Source of the DNA: Omnitrophica WOR_2 bacterium GWA2_47_8
Lineage (GTDB): Bacteria > Omnitrophota > Gorgyraeia > Zapsychrales > GWA2-47-8
Assembly (NCBI GenBank): GCA_001805375.1
Contig: MHFY01000073.1
Span: 3,314-9,396 of the forward strand
Length of the DNA: 6,083 bases
Reading direction: 5' to 3'
Shown here piece by piece: positions 6,083 to 6,083 of the stretch. Positions within the stretch are counted from its first letter, which is position 1. Each line of letters begins with the position of its first letter. Made by a program: the position numbers and the translations under genes. Below the pieces are notes generated by a model. The model was not told the origin of the DNA and did no database searches. It saw only the letters and a program-made list of their open reading frames with translations.

Positions 6083-6083
6083 C

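Overview
The whole window lies inside one protein-coding frame. Forward frame 2 (codons starting at base 2) reads from the first to the last base with no stop, giving 2,027 complete codons. Neither the start nor the stop of the gene is present. No intergenic space, promoter, rRNA, tRNA, CRISPR array or transposase gene is visible. The usual short ORFs on both strands are shadows of this frame. What needs annotating is therefore the internal architecture of one giant protein.

Organism (inference): mid-GC DNA with heavy use of TTA leucine codons, a giant multi-domain ORF, and short Ser/Gly/Pro/Val linkers of the SGPVSP, GSSSARSP and APVSG kind recall Candidatus Omnitrophota (PVC-related bacteria), in which giant ORFs are known. 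This is recognition by style, not a search result.

Layout, residues numbered from base 2. Residues 1-83 look like the C-terminal end of a GT-B glycosyltransferase of the glycogen synthase type, followed by an alpha-helical accessory region (84-232). A linker and small module (233-330) lead to a helical segment with an HERFH (HExxH) motif at 373-377. A long unrecognised mixed alpha/beta region runs to about 807. A hydrophobic segment (808-846) is followed by a basic Ser/Thr/Lys linker whose DNA holds strong inverted repeats. An in-frame sequence that looks like a complete lipoprotein signal peptide follows (M912 to C930). Next come a helical segment, an alpha/beta module (about 1050-1219), a two-helix membrane hairpin (1224-1258), a long charged coiled coil (1266-1448), a segment with an HE-x6-HH cluster (1606-1614), a beta-rich region with a repeated hairpin unit (1652-1819) and a helical C-terminal part that runs off the window.

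The parts suggest a giant envelope-associated protein built by fusing enzyme modules with membrane-anchored and coiled-coil modules. Only three cysteines occur in the 2,027 residues, two of them in the signal-peptide-like segment. The most unusual stretch is bases 2585-2847, where three inverted repeats and a short direct repeat surround the junction to the lipoprotein-like start. It may mark a gene fusion or an inserted palindromic element that stayed in frame.
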